Shown in pieces: positions 37,102-48,288 of a stretch of DNA of 59,693 nucleotides; positions within the stretch are counted from its first letter, which is position 1; each line of letters starts with the position of its first letter. The notes below the pieces were generated by a model, which was not told where the DNA came from, searched no databases, and was given only the letters and a program-made list of their open reading frames with translations. The stretch is from positions 25,144 through 84,836 of the forward strand of contig QAXH01006279.1 of the NCBI GenBank assembly GCA_004335635.1. The letters are read 5' to 3'. Source of the stretch: Chloromonas sp. AAM2. Its lineage: Eukaryota; Chlorophyta; Chlorophyceae; Chlamydomonadales; Chlamydomonadaceae. The position numbers and the translations under genes are program-made.

Positions 37102-37659
37102 TTGATTGCAAGTGTTTGGTCGTCACACTCACCACGCTTGCCTTCGATACATTGCTGCCTGTGTTGGAGGTGGCGAACTCACAAGCAGCTCACCTCTTTG
37201 TTGGCCTTCTGTTGCACGGGTTTGCTGCAGCTTCCAAGCTTATTCTTAATCATGCTGAAGTATGATGGGACACTCCGTTATGTGTGGGTTTATAGCGTAT
37301 TGTAATTGTATTGACCACTATACACAAAAAACGTCTTTTCACTTCGACCATCTGGTGCACCAACTGTCAAGAGCACGATGGTGCCGCAGGAACATGAGTC
37401 TATGAGAACGCGCACTTGCAGCACACTTGGCTACTTAGGCACACAAAGTGCCACGCAAATCACTCAGCTCAAAGCAGTCCGGAGGTTACCAGGTCAGTAC
37501 CTAGCCCAGTCAACACTGTCATGCAAGTGGATTAACAAATCAATGCACAATGCTCAATGCACAATGCACAATGCTCGCTTCTCTTATCAAGAACACGCTA
37601 AGATACAACGCTAATGAACAGACAATTCCACCGAACTGGCAAGCATGCTTTTAAGATGG
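37102..37659. other. Convergent intergenic region
   Basis: Between two gene 3' ends. It holds a possible TGTAA site (37301-37305), a small tandem repeat of AATGCACAATGCTC (about 37542-37578), and a fragment of the dispersed core (GAACTGGCAAGCATGCTTTT, about 37633). No gene is seen. Confidence 0.5.
37301..37305 (+). terminator. Possible TGTAA poly(A) signal
   Basis: TGTAA about 200 bases after the stop of the two-TM protein gene, in the sense orientation. Weak on its own. Confidence 0.35.
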
Positions 37660-40600
37660 TTAATCAAGCGCGCTTTCAAACTTGAGCTCCCTGGCTTGGG
37701 CGGGCAGGGGTAACGAGATGGCGATGCGGTGGGCAAGGAACCCCTGCGGCACAGGCTCTGGTTCTGAGGCGGCCTCCACGCTGCAGTGCCAACAAGCAGG
37801 GCTGCGCAGCCCCTCGGGCGTCAGAAGACACACCTGCATGGCAGCGGAAACATCTGAGACGATATGAAGTGCCACGGCAAACTATTCAAGTCCTCGCGAA
37901 TGTAAGCGCGACCTGTGGAGTTTGAAATTATTGATCCCGAGACTCGCAACTGTAGGCGGAATGACCGAAGGCAGCATTTGACAAAGGATAAGTGCAAAGG
38001 CACAGCCCCATAACACATTTGCGCACATCAGATGCAGCGCGTATACATGGCACCCACCTTGAAGTCGGCAACGAAATGCTGCACGCGCTCCGAAGGTGAA
38101 GTCATCTGTGCCATGAAACCGTTCGTCAGATCTACGCTAAGCTGATCAATCCAGGCTGTTGCCACAAGCGTCGAGGGATCGTGAACGGCTGACTCAGCGG
38201 CACCTTCTGGAATCAAGTCGTCGGCCAGTTCTACTGCCTCAGGGTCACCGGACGCTACCAGCTCCAAGCCGGCACTCGCTGTTGCTGTAACGGTAACGAA
38301 CTCTTCCAGCGCGGCTGGCCGCGGCTCGCTTAACGTCAGCGCGCAGTCGTTCGTGACAAACAATCGCAGCGACGAGTGCGGAGGTAGTTGTTTGCTGGTG
38401 TAAGGAAGCCAGCCTCGACCCAGCTCCTGCACTAATGCATTTCCCGCCCGCCATGCCCACTCCCTCGCGCCCTCTTCCAAACTCAAGCCTTCCAAACTGC
38501 TCCCCGCAAGAACTACACCACCAATGTCGTTACCAGCTGGAGGTGGCGCAACAGCTTGCGACAGCCCAGGGTGATTTCCAGGCCTGGCCTTGAACCGCCT
38601 CGCCACATTAGAAACGGCTTCCGTGATGGCTGGGCCGGACTCAAGAATGTCGTCAGCAGGCCCTTCTAACGCTGTGCTTCCGGGAGGTCCGGGAGCAAAA
38701 TGGGCAGCAGGAGGAGTCGCCGTTGTATCTGCACCGTGCAGACAGCCAAAGCGCCCCTCGCAACCCAGGAAACCTGCGACAAGACGACCCGCGCCTGTGT
38801 CAGACTGGCGAGGTAACGCACGCTTGATCTCCTACCCGACAACCAAGCGCATGGGTCATTCTTGCTTGAGGTGCATTCGTTCAGTACTGGAATCTGTCGG
38901 TTTGGGAAAAACGTGCGAGGAAAACGGTAAGAACCGACGTCGCTTACCTGCAGGTGACTCTGTGCTGATGGGTGTGAGACTTGCATGCTCCAGCAGGGCG
39001 AGTGAGTCAGGCTTCAGAATGTTGAAGTTGACCATAGCTTCCACAATGCCTCCAGCACAAGGGTTGCGGGCCTGCATGCGATGAGGAGTTGCATGCACCT
39101 CAACACAATGTACGGAGCACACTTGCACCAGAACGCCAAACACATCGTCTGCATAAACGGCTTGCATGGCCACACAGTCTACCTTCCTGCTGATGGCGCC
39201 ATGACCTAAAGCATAAAATTGCATATGCACCAAGAGGGCCTACACTCCTTCCTTAAACAGGTCCTGTACCAGTCTTACCCCGCCTCCTGCTAGCAAACTA
39301 TGTAGGAGACGAAATGGCTGGCACATCCATGACACCATCCAATCACCAGCAATATGTGCTGTCCCGCGCCCCTCTCCACCATGCAGCGCGCGTGCTCCCT
39401 GAGCTCCTCCCTGGCGTTGGCCACCACACAGCCCCGGACCCCCTCCACCTCCATCAACTCGGCGTCATTGCCACTGTCGCCGCTGGCCTGCAATGCCCAA
39501 GTTACTATCACATCGTCACTGTGAGATGTATGTTTGTGCGTGGGTGCGTGGGGATGAGTGCGTTGGCCGACATCTGGCGTAGCTTTTCGCGCTATAGAAT
39601 GGAGCAATGCAACCTCAAAGGCGCAGCTGATGTAAAGCCGTGAAGCAAGCCAACCTTCCTTGGATATCGCCAACTTGACGCTAACAGGCTCCTATGACAA
39701 GTGCATGTGCGATCAAACGCCCATTGCTACCACCTTGCAGTGAGGAAACCCGTTTTCCATAAGGAGTGACCCCTGAGCTCTCTACCTTTTCCAGCAATTG
39801 ACACCCCTCCTCCCCCGTAGTCCTGAGGTCTTCTTACCAGCACTGTGTCTGTGGCCCAGCCGGCGTGCTTGAGCTGTTTCAACAGGAAGGCGAGAGCGTA
39901 GCCCTTGCCAGCGCCTGGAGCGAGAACATCCAGGTCTTTTCCGCCTGCATGCAGTGCACTAATGGCAAGTAACCCGTGCCGCTGGGCGAATAAAAGGCAG
40001 ACAATGAAACAAACACAACCCTCCGTACTGCTCAATGCTGCATAATAGTGCCATGATGGCTTGCGTTTGAAACGTAAGGTACATACACGATGACATGAGC
40101 GCAAGAGTACTGTCTGAATGAAGCACATGTCTGCCCGAAGACCGCTGCAGCAAATCATGACCCGTCAGTCCTTCTTGCAAACGCTGGCATGAGGCGCTTT
40201 CTCACCGCTGAAAATGACCTTAGTTTTGAGCCCCCTTCCCTCAAGCTCTTCCCTCAGCCGCTGCACTATGGCCTCCGCCCCTGGGCCCAGGGCCACTGCG
40301 TCAGAGGCCGCGGGGATGGGGGCGGTGGAGGTGAGGGTGTAGCTGAGCTTGTGCGGCCGCTGCTCGCTGGAAACCTGCACACAATACCTGACACCGCGTT
40401 TGGACAAGACCTGACGCCACGTTTGAAGCGGGGCGAGATCTTGCCATAAATACATTGCCAAACTTGCAGTTGCCCCTTTTGATTTCTTGCTCTGTTCAAC
40501 GTGTCCCGAAACATCTTCACTTGTGTGGATTTACATGTGTGAACAAGCATGTGGGCTCCCTGATTCAATCTATATACGTATGAACAAGCCTACGGCTGCA

Positions 40601-41860
40601 CGCTGTGGGGTGCCGTTGGAAAGGCCTTTGGATGGACAATCCACAACAGGGGAGCCGCTGATGTACATGTCCTTGACCAGTACCTACCTATCTATTGGTC
40701 CTACATACATGACAATTGGAAGCGTCATACCCACTTGCTTGGTGAGCTGCGGGAACGCTGTCTGCAGCAGTTCCTCCACAGCCGCCCGGTCCCAGTCCAC
40801 CGCCAGCCGCCCCTCCCAGTGGAGGTCGGGAACAAACCGGGCCCAGCAGGGCGTGTCAGCAGCACCTGCTCAGCCAAGACACGTGGCCGTAACTGATGTG
40901 ATTCCCCTCCATTTTTACGCCACACCACCATCCGTCTCCCAGGTGGTACCAGAATCTTGAAGGAGCTTCTGCTCAGCCACGCTACATGCGTGTACTCTGT
41001 TCACACACAACACCACCCAAGAAGCAGAATACTATCATCAGCCGCAGGGAATTTAACAAATAATACCTGAACTCTGACGTAGGCATGTCTGAAGGCAGGG
41101 TGGTGCCAGACGTTACAAAGTTATGGCAATCACAGGTTCAAATGCGCAATGTCACTCACTGGTAGGGTTTGCTGACAACGAAGGAGCCAGTAGTTTGGCC
41201 ACAGGCGAACTGCTGTTGTAGAAAATTTCGCTGCCCACAGAGCAGATCAACACGTCTGCATGCCGCGAGAACTGGTACGTTCAGCATGCCTTGTATAGGC
41301 CTGGTGCCGACCATGCGTGCTGCTGTGCGCAAGCAGCACTTGGCTTGGCTTTACCATGCACTGCGCTTGCTCAGATGCCGCGGATGACTACGCTGGTGTT
41401 CGTAATCTTTGTTTGACATCTTCGTCAGAATGCTTCAGAATTGCATGCAAGGAACGCTTGGAGAATGAGTGGCAGGGTGGTGCAAGGTAGTGCATGCTGC
41501 ACCTAGGTGCTCACGGTCCGCTGTTCAATACTGCAAGATAGCAAACAAGCCAGCGACCTGGGGTAAGAAGGGGTGCGGAATCCCACAGCTGCTGAACGAG
41601 CGTGGGCGAGCGGCCCGTGGAAAAGACGAGGAGGTTAGAACGATTCTTGCAATGCGTAGTCCATACATGGTTGAACGCGAGAAGGCGTTTGTGTGTGTAG
41701 TCTTCGTTCTGGACCTGTGTAAAACGAACGCAGTGTTGCATTGCTGCTGCAGCGCATGGGACGCAGGCAGCGCGGTGACTTAGTGACGCACAGGACGCAC
41801 GCGACAGGCACGCACCATTGTATGGTCCAGATCTGACACCAGCACCACGTTGTTTGCCAT
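37660..41860 (-). CDS. SPP: Sucrose-6-phosphate phosphatase with long C-terminal region
   Basis: Exons 41860-41816, 41714-41558, 41255-41160, 40865-40735, 40374-40206, 39944-39838, 39487-39347, 39071-38948, 38773-38058, 37833-37660; all phases agree, 619 aa. It removes phosphate from sucrose-6-phosphate, the last step of sucrose synthesis, in the cytosol. HAD-fold motifs: VSDLDHTM (nucleophile Asp10, acid Asp12), VFSTGRSPTL, LLTPDVLICSVGSEI, EQRPHKLSYTL, LDVLAPGAGKG and SGDSGNDAELMEVEGVRGC (residues 237 on), then CAGGIVEAMVNF. The catalytic domain ends near residue 320. About 300 more residues follow; the last 170 (WRAGNALVQELG ... WIDQLSVDL ... HCSVEAASEP) may be a divergent version of the plant SPP C-terminal domain, joined by an Ala/Pro/Gly linker. 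The start sits four codons before the first strand, normal for SPP. Its stop faces the two-TM gene; its start is only 91 bp from the stop of the upstream LON gene. Confidence 0.92.
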
Positions 41861-41951
41861 CTGAGCTAGACCCAAGCTGATGCGTGCAAAACCCTATTTG
41901 GAGCTCGTTCGACTTGACGACTGTTAACGACGCGTGGGCGCAGGTGTCGTG

Positions 41952-44900
41952 TTAGACCGTGGCGAATCGCTCTAGCTCTGAATCATCTTCTTCACCGTCT
42001 GGCTCTGGGTCTGACTCATTCCCTGCGTTTGTTCATTGCCTGTCGTTTTCATCTCATGCATCATCAAAAAAACTCACACACACGTGTGTTGCGCACGGAG
42101 ACGTCCCACAGCCTGTTTCCAACTCTCCTTTCTTGGTCGTTCTGGCAATGGAGGTGCATCTGAGGATGGCGTCTTCTGCCCTTCGTCCAGTGGAGGCTCC
42201 TCTGTTGCTTCGTTTGACATAGTGGGTCTCTTCTTCTTCCTTGAGGCGCTGTTGGATGACGCAGGTGGTGCCCTTCTTGTCATTCAGGTCAGTGCGTGTG
42301 TTTCATTTATGGTGACCTCAATGTCATTTTGTGAACCACCCAAATTTCCTGCACATGTTAATTTATTTGTTGTTAGAGTAGTGGCATAGGGAGACGTGAC
42401 TTTGCAAGCATGGCCAATGAACCCCTGCCCACCACCCTCAGCTTTCACGCCAAGTACATCAAGCCCAGGTACTGCTCAGAGTCGGCACTTCACTGATATA
42501 TACTATGTGAGCCCTCCTTAGGACCTGTGCCGCAATGTGCCGCAAATCGCGAGTTTGATTAACCAGCGGCTTCCCGCGGGCGTTGCCGTTACCCAAAAAG
42601 TGCAAAAGACGTGCCAAACCGAGCCAAGGAACACGGTGACCCTCTGACTCCATGCGGCACGTGGCCAGCGACAGTCTCGGCTAACAGAGCTCGCAATGAC
42701 TATGCCTCACAGAACAATGACTATGCCTCAAAACAAATGACATAGTTCAAGAGCATAATGTAAATGCATAGGGTAGGTTCAACAGCAGCATGCACACAGC
42801 AGCGAAAGCTCCGTCTTTGCAGCACACAACGATGACCAGAAAGTATGGTTGTACTCACAATGAAGAGGTGTGCAGTGCAATGCAGTGTGCTGAGACACAC
42901 TCTGTAGATGTACGACGTTGACGTATACCTGCGGCTTTGCTTCCATCTTGGGCTCACATACTAAATAGTTGGATGATGAAATAGTTTGGACGGGAATAAA
43001 TGGGCCTGCCAGTGGGCATTGCATATAAACGTTCATACTCCAGTCATGATGATGATGTGTCTCACAGAGCTTGGTGATTGGCGTCAAGCCTGGCACAGCT
43101 CAGACAACGTAATTCTCATGGGGGGAAAAACCAAGCGCGAACTGGCAACACGTGCCTTCGTTCTGCAATTCACGTACAATTGCAGTTACCGCACACTCTT
43201 CAACGCACACTTTGCTGCGAGGCTTGCCCTGGCCTGGTCCATGATTTGAGTGACCAGGGCCAGCCGATCACTCAGTGTGACCGTTTCCATGGCGAGCAGA
43301 CGCCCCTGGAGCACGTGATAACGCTCCTGCAACAGCATGGGCACGTCAACCAAACAATAAAAATGATCATGTGTTATAAATGGTATTGCAGGCATGTACC
43401 CGTCAAGTGGTATCTCGTAGAGCACATATGCTTCGCACATGGAGCACATGGACTCTTTGCTCGACACGCTAGGACTAGCGCGCTTTGCGAGTGTCTTTTC
43501 CTGTGCTCTGTTTCTGCCTTGTTCCTTTGTGCCTTTGGGCCTATTCTGCCTTTGATCATGCTGTTCCTCTTCTTTCTTGCTCAATGTAGGTCAGTGCGGT
43601 GCACAAACCATCCCGGGTCCTTTGACAGCTTCCTTTCCGTAGGAACTCAATCAAGCACTCGTGCAGTGGCCCCCTGTTCTGCCTGCTGAGACCAAGGGCC
43701 TGGCATGCCCTCTCCTCAACTTGTCTGTCGACATGCCCATTTGAGGTCAGAGTGCCACTGACCCCTTCTATCCTCCTTGGTAGGCAGTCCCAAGACCTAC
43801 ACAGATTGGATTACCCTCACCTCCACACTCGACTCGGGTAGCCATTGGAGACTGGCAAAACTTAAACGGCTTGCCCTCTGAAGGTCTAACCCCTCCTCCT
43901 CCTCTCCATGCATATCCTGACTCCCTCTCTGCTGCTGCTGCTGCTGCTGCTGTTCTTCATGCCAAACTGCATTGGCTCCCTTCGCCTGGCTGTCAGCTAT
44001 GACCGGTGCAGCGCGTGCATTTTCCGCCTGGCTGTAAGTGTTGGCAAGAGGCGGCTGCAGTTCTGCATCCGACCCTGCGGGCGCAAACGACCCCTGCATT
44101 GACACGGAATCCAGCCCCCTGATACTTAGGACGTTCCGGGTAGCCGCCCCCCCTCCCCACCCCGCAACGCCTTGTGGCTCCGAATCCGACGGAAACAGCA
44201 CCAGTGTGCGCGCAAGCGCGTCCTGCACCCCGCTGGCATGTCCCGCACTTCCCAAAGCACCCTCCTCTGTTGTCCTGCCGGCTAATTCCGCTCCGCTCCG
44301 TGCCGCAGTGGTGCGACCTAAAGTCGAAAGGGGTCCGGTGTCCTCCTGTGGCATGGGGGGCAGGGGTTCCTGGATATTTGGCACGAGGGGGGTCTCGTTG
44401 ACGTAGCGGAAGGCCTGTTGGATGGCGGCTGTCTCGTCACACCTGCACAGCAATTGAAGTGCTGATTGAAAAGAAGAATTCACATGCGCCAATTCTTTGT
44501 AGGCAGAAATTACTGTTCATTATTATTCACAATCTAGGGATTTGTTTTACAAGTAGCGATAGATATTGGGATTGGGAAACTCGATACAACCCTCGACGTT
44601 TGAAGCTGCTGCAGGCCACAGTAGGCGGCAGTCGGTTGCCTAACAACGGTGTGTCTGCCTGAGGCTGTGTCTGCCTGTGGAAGACATGAACAGTTTTACA
44701 TTTCCATGATCGCAAACACGCACAGGCACAGGCCACACCGCTTTCTGCCATCAGGAGTTCATTCAAGCCTGCTCTTTGCGCACCTAAACTTAGACGCCAG
44801 CAGTTGCACCCCCCTCATGACGTCATCCAATGCATCCACTGCCCCAGGCAATGCCTCCAGTTCGCGGCGTGTGGGCGGCGGGTCGGGCAGGTTGTACACA

Positions 44901-47693
44901 CTCGCTCGGAGGTAAGGGTCCACCTGGGAGTGCATGAAAAACACAGATTGTGTAGGTTTACACCAGGGATGCCGCCACAGCACGTGCAAACTGTAACTTT
45001 GCAATGGCGGCATAGTGTTGACACATACAACCCAGTATTGGATCGCAAGGCACACTGCTTAAAAGGCTGTTCTGGCCTCAGTGCTAGATGCAGTCACTAG
45101 CCCTTCAGTCCACTGCACAGCCGGGCTAGACCTAGTCCAGTCGCCTTCCTAGGAGGCCAACTAGCAGCTGCCAGAGTTGCGTAACTTGTGTGCTGGGACT
45201 AGCTGGGTTGAAACCCCCGCTGAGGCCCTGAGCTAGCCACCATTGGTCTCAGACCAATTGCCAAGCCCTTCACTCATTTGTTGCGAACACTGGACGTGCC
45301 TTGGCATGTGATAACAGCATGTGTCCGTTTCCCATTGTCAACATAGGTATCGACACCCACTCCCCTTGGTGCTTGGAATAAAAAACCCAAGTCCGTTGTC
45401 ATCGTAGGTATTGACACCTCCCCTGTACTTACCTGGAGTATTGAGCTGATGCCCAGCCTCGCCTCGCCCCTAATCTTGACCAGGGCCCCCTTCATGTACG
45501 GGCGCACACTGAGCAGCTGAGGCAACGGACAAGCACAGGCACAGGCTCAACACATCGACATCCCTTTTGTGCAGCGTGTCGCACACTGGCAAATCATTGT
45601 GTCAATGCCTGCACAGAGCAAGCCCTCTGCTTGCACCACATTGCATCGCTACTCGTAGAGCCTGTGCGGAATATGGGGTGCGAAAAGTGCTCCAAGGCAC
45701 GCACCTTGACTAGGCAGGCGCACCTTGACTAGGCAGGCGCACCTTGACTAGGCAGGCGCCGCTGAACACGCAGTTGCTGCCCCCGGTGTGGGACCCCAGG
45801 GCAGCGGCCTGCTCGGGACGGCCTGCATTATGATATTATATTACATTAATCACATCAATTACATTTGTTATCACATAATAATTACATAATTACATAATAA
45901 TAATTACATAGTAACATAATAATTACATAATAATAATTAAATAATAACCTAATAATTGCATAGTATTATGACATGACTCAGCCAACATGATTCAGGGTGT
46001 GGGCTGCTGCTCACTAGCACCTAGTCGACAGTCCGCTGCTGCTGGTTTTGCACGATTCGTACGATTGTAGTGCCAGTTAATGACACTGCTTGCTCCCTAG
46101 AGACCTTGCGGTAAGCCTTCTTGTACGGGTGCTACTGCAGCCAAGCGATCATCTAGCACAGCTGCAGGCAGCGGGTGTGGCAGCTAAGCTCGTCACACCA
46201 AGCCTTTGCTGCGTGCCTGCAGGCTGCTGCCGACACATGCAGATGGACTTTGCAACACCGGTCTGTTGCCACAGTTATCCATAAAGTGCCTGCTGTTTAA
46301 AGCCTGCGTCTACTGCCTGCTGTGTGCCTGCGTCTCTGGCCCAACGTCTCCTGCTCACCCATGTTTGGTTCCATCACCGCAATGCACATGAGGGCATGCG
46401 GCTGTGACTGGGCCTCCTCAATCAACGCCAGGAAGTGTGGCTCGTACAAGTGAAGCGTCTTGGTCATGCCTGCACGCGCGAGCGCAGTTTGAACATGCAC
46501 TCAGACTGCTGACATGCACGGACAGGAGCCATCCCAGTCGGCAATTGCCCATTTCCAGGGTCCGGGACCAAGGTCCAGGGTTGGTACACCCATGCACAGT
46601 ACGGTTAACAACCTACACCCAAGTTATGTGTGTAGAGTTTGGTAGAGTTTGCCAGAGGCTGTGTCGTGAGCAGACTTTCCGTGGCTTGTTCCGTGGCTTG
46701 TTCACAGTAGTGGATGGGAAGTCACTTCACAGGCCCCAAAAAAAGATGTTTGCCAGTTCTTACGACCTGAACCAGCTTCTGGGCGGTTTCCCATGGGCGT
46801 TGCCGTCACTCAACATAAAAGTGTCCCGAGGGCAGGGATTTTTCCTTGTTCCCAGAGCGTTCCGGTACAGTTTTTGTGTGACTCCCAGTTCTGGGGCAGT
46901 TGGTTCCATCACCAGCATCAACCTCCATTTTCACCGTTTGTAAACCCTTCCCCCCCTTAGAAACCGTGTTTAGCTCACCTGGAATGAAGCACCCCTTGGG
47001 CTGCACCGGAAAGAGAGGCAACTCCAGGGGGAACTCCACGCCTGAGAAGCAGGAAACGGTCGGCATGCGATGAAGTGCATGCCGGCACTTTTGCCCAGTC
47101 TTTGACGCAGACACGCATGGTCTGCAGGGATTTCTGTAAGGTGGAAGCCCAGGTGTTGTTGTTGCCTGTTGCTTATTGTGGAGCGGTCGCACTGGCACGT
47201 GGTGTCCTGCCTCTGATGCTGATGGTCTTGTCTAAGTTGGATGTGGTGCTGTTATGACACAACCCCACACCCACATCCACCCACCCACAGACACCCACAC
47301 ACACACACAACATTCAACAGGCATTGCACACTGTGCGAACATTTGCGCCTAACACTCACATCGTCACATTACCCTTTGCTGGTCAGCTCGCATGACCTCA
47401 TACACCACATCTTGCCACACACTGTCAGTTGTTCACCAGATGCTGAGACGTCTACACGCCCTTGTCGCACACGACATACAGATGTTACCTGAAGTGGCAT
47501 TTGGACGTGTATGTCCAGTTGTGCGCCTGTCAAGAGCGGGGTGTCTGTGTGGTGTTCGTCTTAGACATGTGTGGCCCTGATGGGTCGCAGCGTGCCGCCG
47601 GAAACATTGCGCGCTGCCACTGTAAGATTGCGAGTTGAGCATTGCGACCGATTGTGACTGTAGCGAGTGCAGCATGGCGCGCCGACGGCGCAT
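41952..47693 (-). CDS. LON substrate-binding-domain protein (no protease domain)
   Basis: Exons 47693-47489, 47041-46979, 46469-46359, 45822-45743, 45516-45433, 44923-44784, 44442-43821, 43326-43190, 42248-42097, 42022-41952; phases agree, about 554 aa. A small extra exon between 43821 and 43326 is possible. The LON N-terminal (PUA-like) domain is spread over exons 2-6: LELPLFPVQPKGCFIPG, HLYEPHFLALIEEA, ALMCIAVMEPNM, GALVKIRGEARLGISSI and VDPYLRASVYNLPD. There is no AAA+ or Ser-Lys protease domain, so it resembles the stand-alone plant 'LON domain' proteins, many of which are plastid-targeted. The first 68 residues (MRRRRAMLHSLQ..., Ser/Arg/His-rich) look like a transit peptide. Exon 7 holds a Gln-rich low-complexity region (poly-Gln from CTG repeats near 43930). 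A helical segment (ERYHVLQGRLLAMETVTL...) and a strongly acidic tail (DPEPDGEEDDSELE) end the protein. The precise role is unknown; peptide or chaperone binding is inferred from the domain. Confidence 0.82.
45701..45757 (-). repeat. 19-bp tandem triplication of a splice donor (LON gene)
   Basis: GCACCTTGACTAGGCAGGC occurs three times in a row (45701, 45720, 45739). On the minus strand each unit contains GTCAAG|GTGCG, the exon end and donor of exon 4 (45822-45743). Only the copy nearest the exon keeps the reading phase. Confidence 0.95.
45830..45965. repeat. AT-rich ATAATTACAT-type repeat tract
   Basis: Long run of AATAATTACAT-like units in the LON gene intron ahead (minus strand) of exon 4. 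Much more AT-rich than its surroundings. Confidence 0.85.
46745..46759 (-). repeat. Dispersed repeat core, inverted copy
   Basis: Minus strand reads AGAACTGGCAAACAT followed by a T-run, like the copies at 11518 and 29532. It lies in a LON gene intron. Confidence 0.5.
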
Positions 47694-48288
47694 TCCAAAA
47701 GGAAACGACGAGAGGGTTTAGGGTTAGGGCTTAGGCCATGGGTCGCTTTGACCTTCAAATGCTTCCGCCTGTACCGTGCAGCTCATGGCGCCACTGCTGT
47801 AATCCTGTGCCTTAAGAGATGTTTGTGTACAACGCTGGCAAATTCAATAAATGAATAATAAATACAAATTCCACTCCTTACCCTATGGCTCCTTACCCTA
47901 TGGCTGAAACATTGCTTGCTGATTGCACTCAATCTTGAACATACGGACCCTGAATCGTCTGCCATACGCCCCCATCCCCCAGATTATATGCCAAGAGTTC
48001 TGACAGGTGACTTGTTGCGGTACAAGGCACAGTGTGGCAATGCATTTGATGTTTGCAGCAAAAGTCTGTTTCCTGCGCGCATGTGCTTCCTGGTTTGCAC
48101 TCCCTCCATATCTCCGTCAGTGCTACCGCTGAGTTTCGGAATAGTTCAGTGCTTGGAACCAAAGTCAGTTGTTTGTGCTTTCAAGCCATATCTGACACGA
48201 GTTGCGAAGAATACCAACAATTGATCAACACAATCGCTGTTGCTGCCCATGCACGCAAAAAAATCTTACAGATCAATACCAGGATGGA
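47694..48288. other. Intergenic region upstream of the LON gene
   Basis: Between the LON gene start and the stop of the large membrane-protein gene. Near 47712 it has a short telomere-like run (GGTTTAGGGTTAGGG), and at about 47880 a doubled CTTACCCTATGGCT. It must hold the LON promoter. No gene is seen. Confidence 0.5.

Noticed and set aside
41959..42222. 87-codon plus-strand Ser-rich frame
   Set aside because: It is antisense to the acidic tail exons of the LON gene, which join in phase and end at the stop at 41952.
47712..47736. Telomere (TTTAGGG-like run)
   Set aside because: Only two to three imperfect units, inside gene-bearing DNA; at most a trivial interstitial trace. Similar TTAGGG fragments at 13924 and 49090 are also too short.
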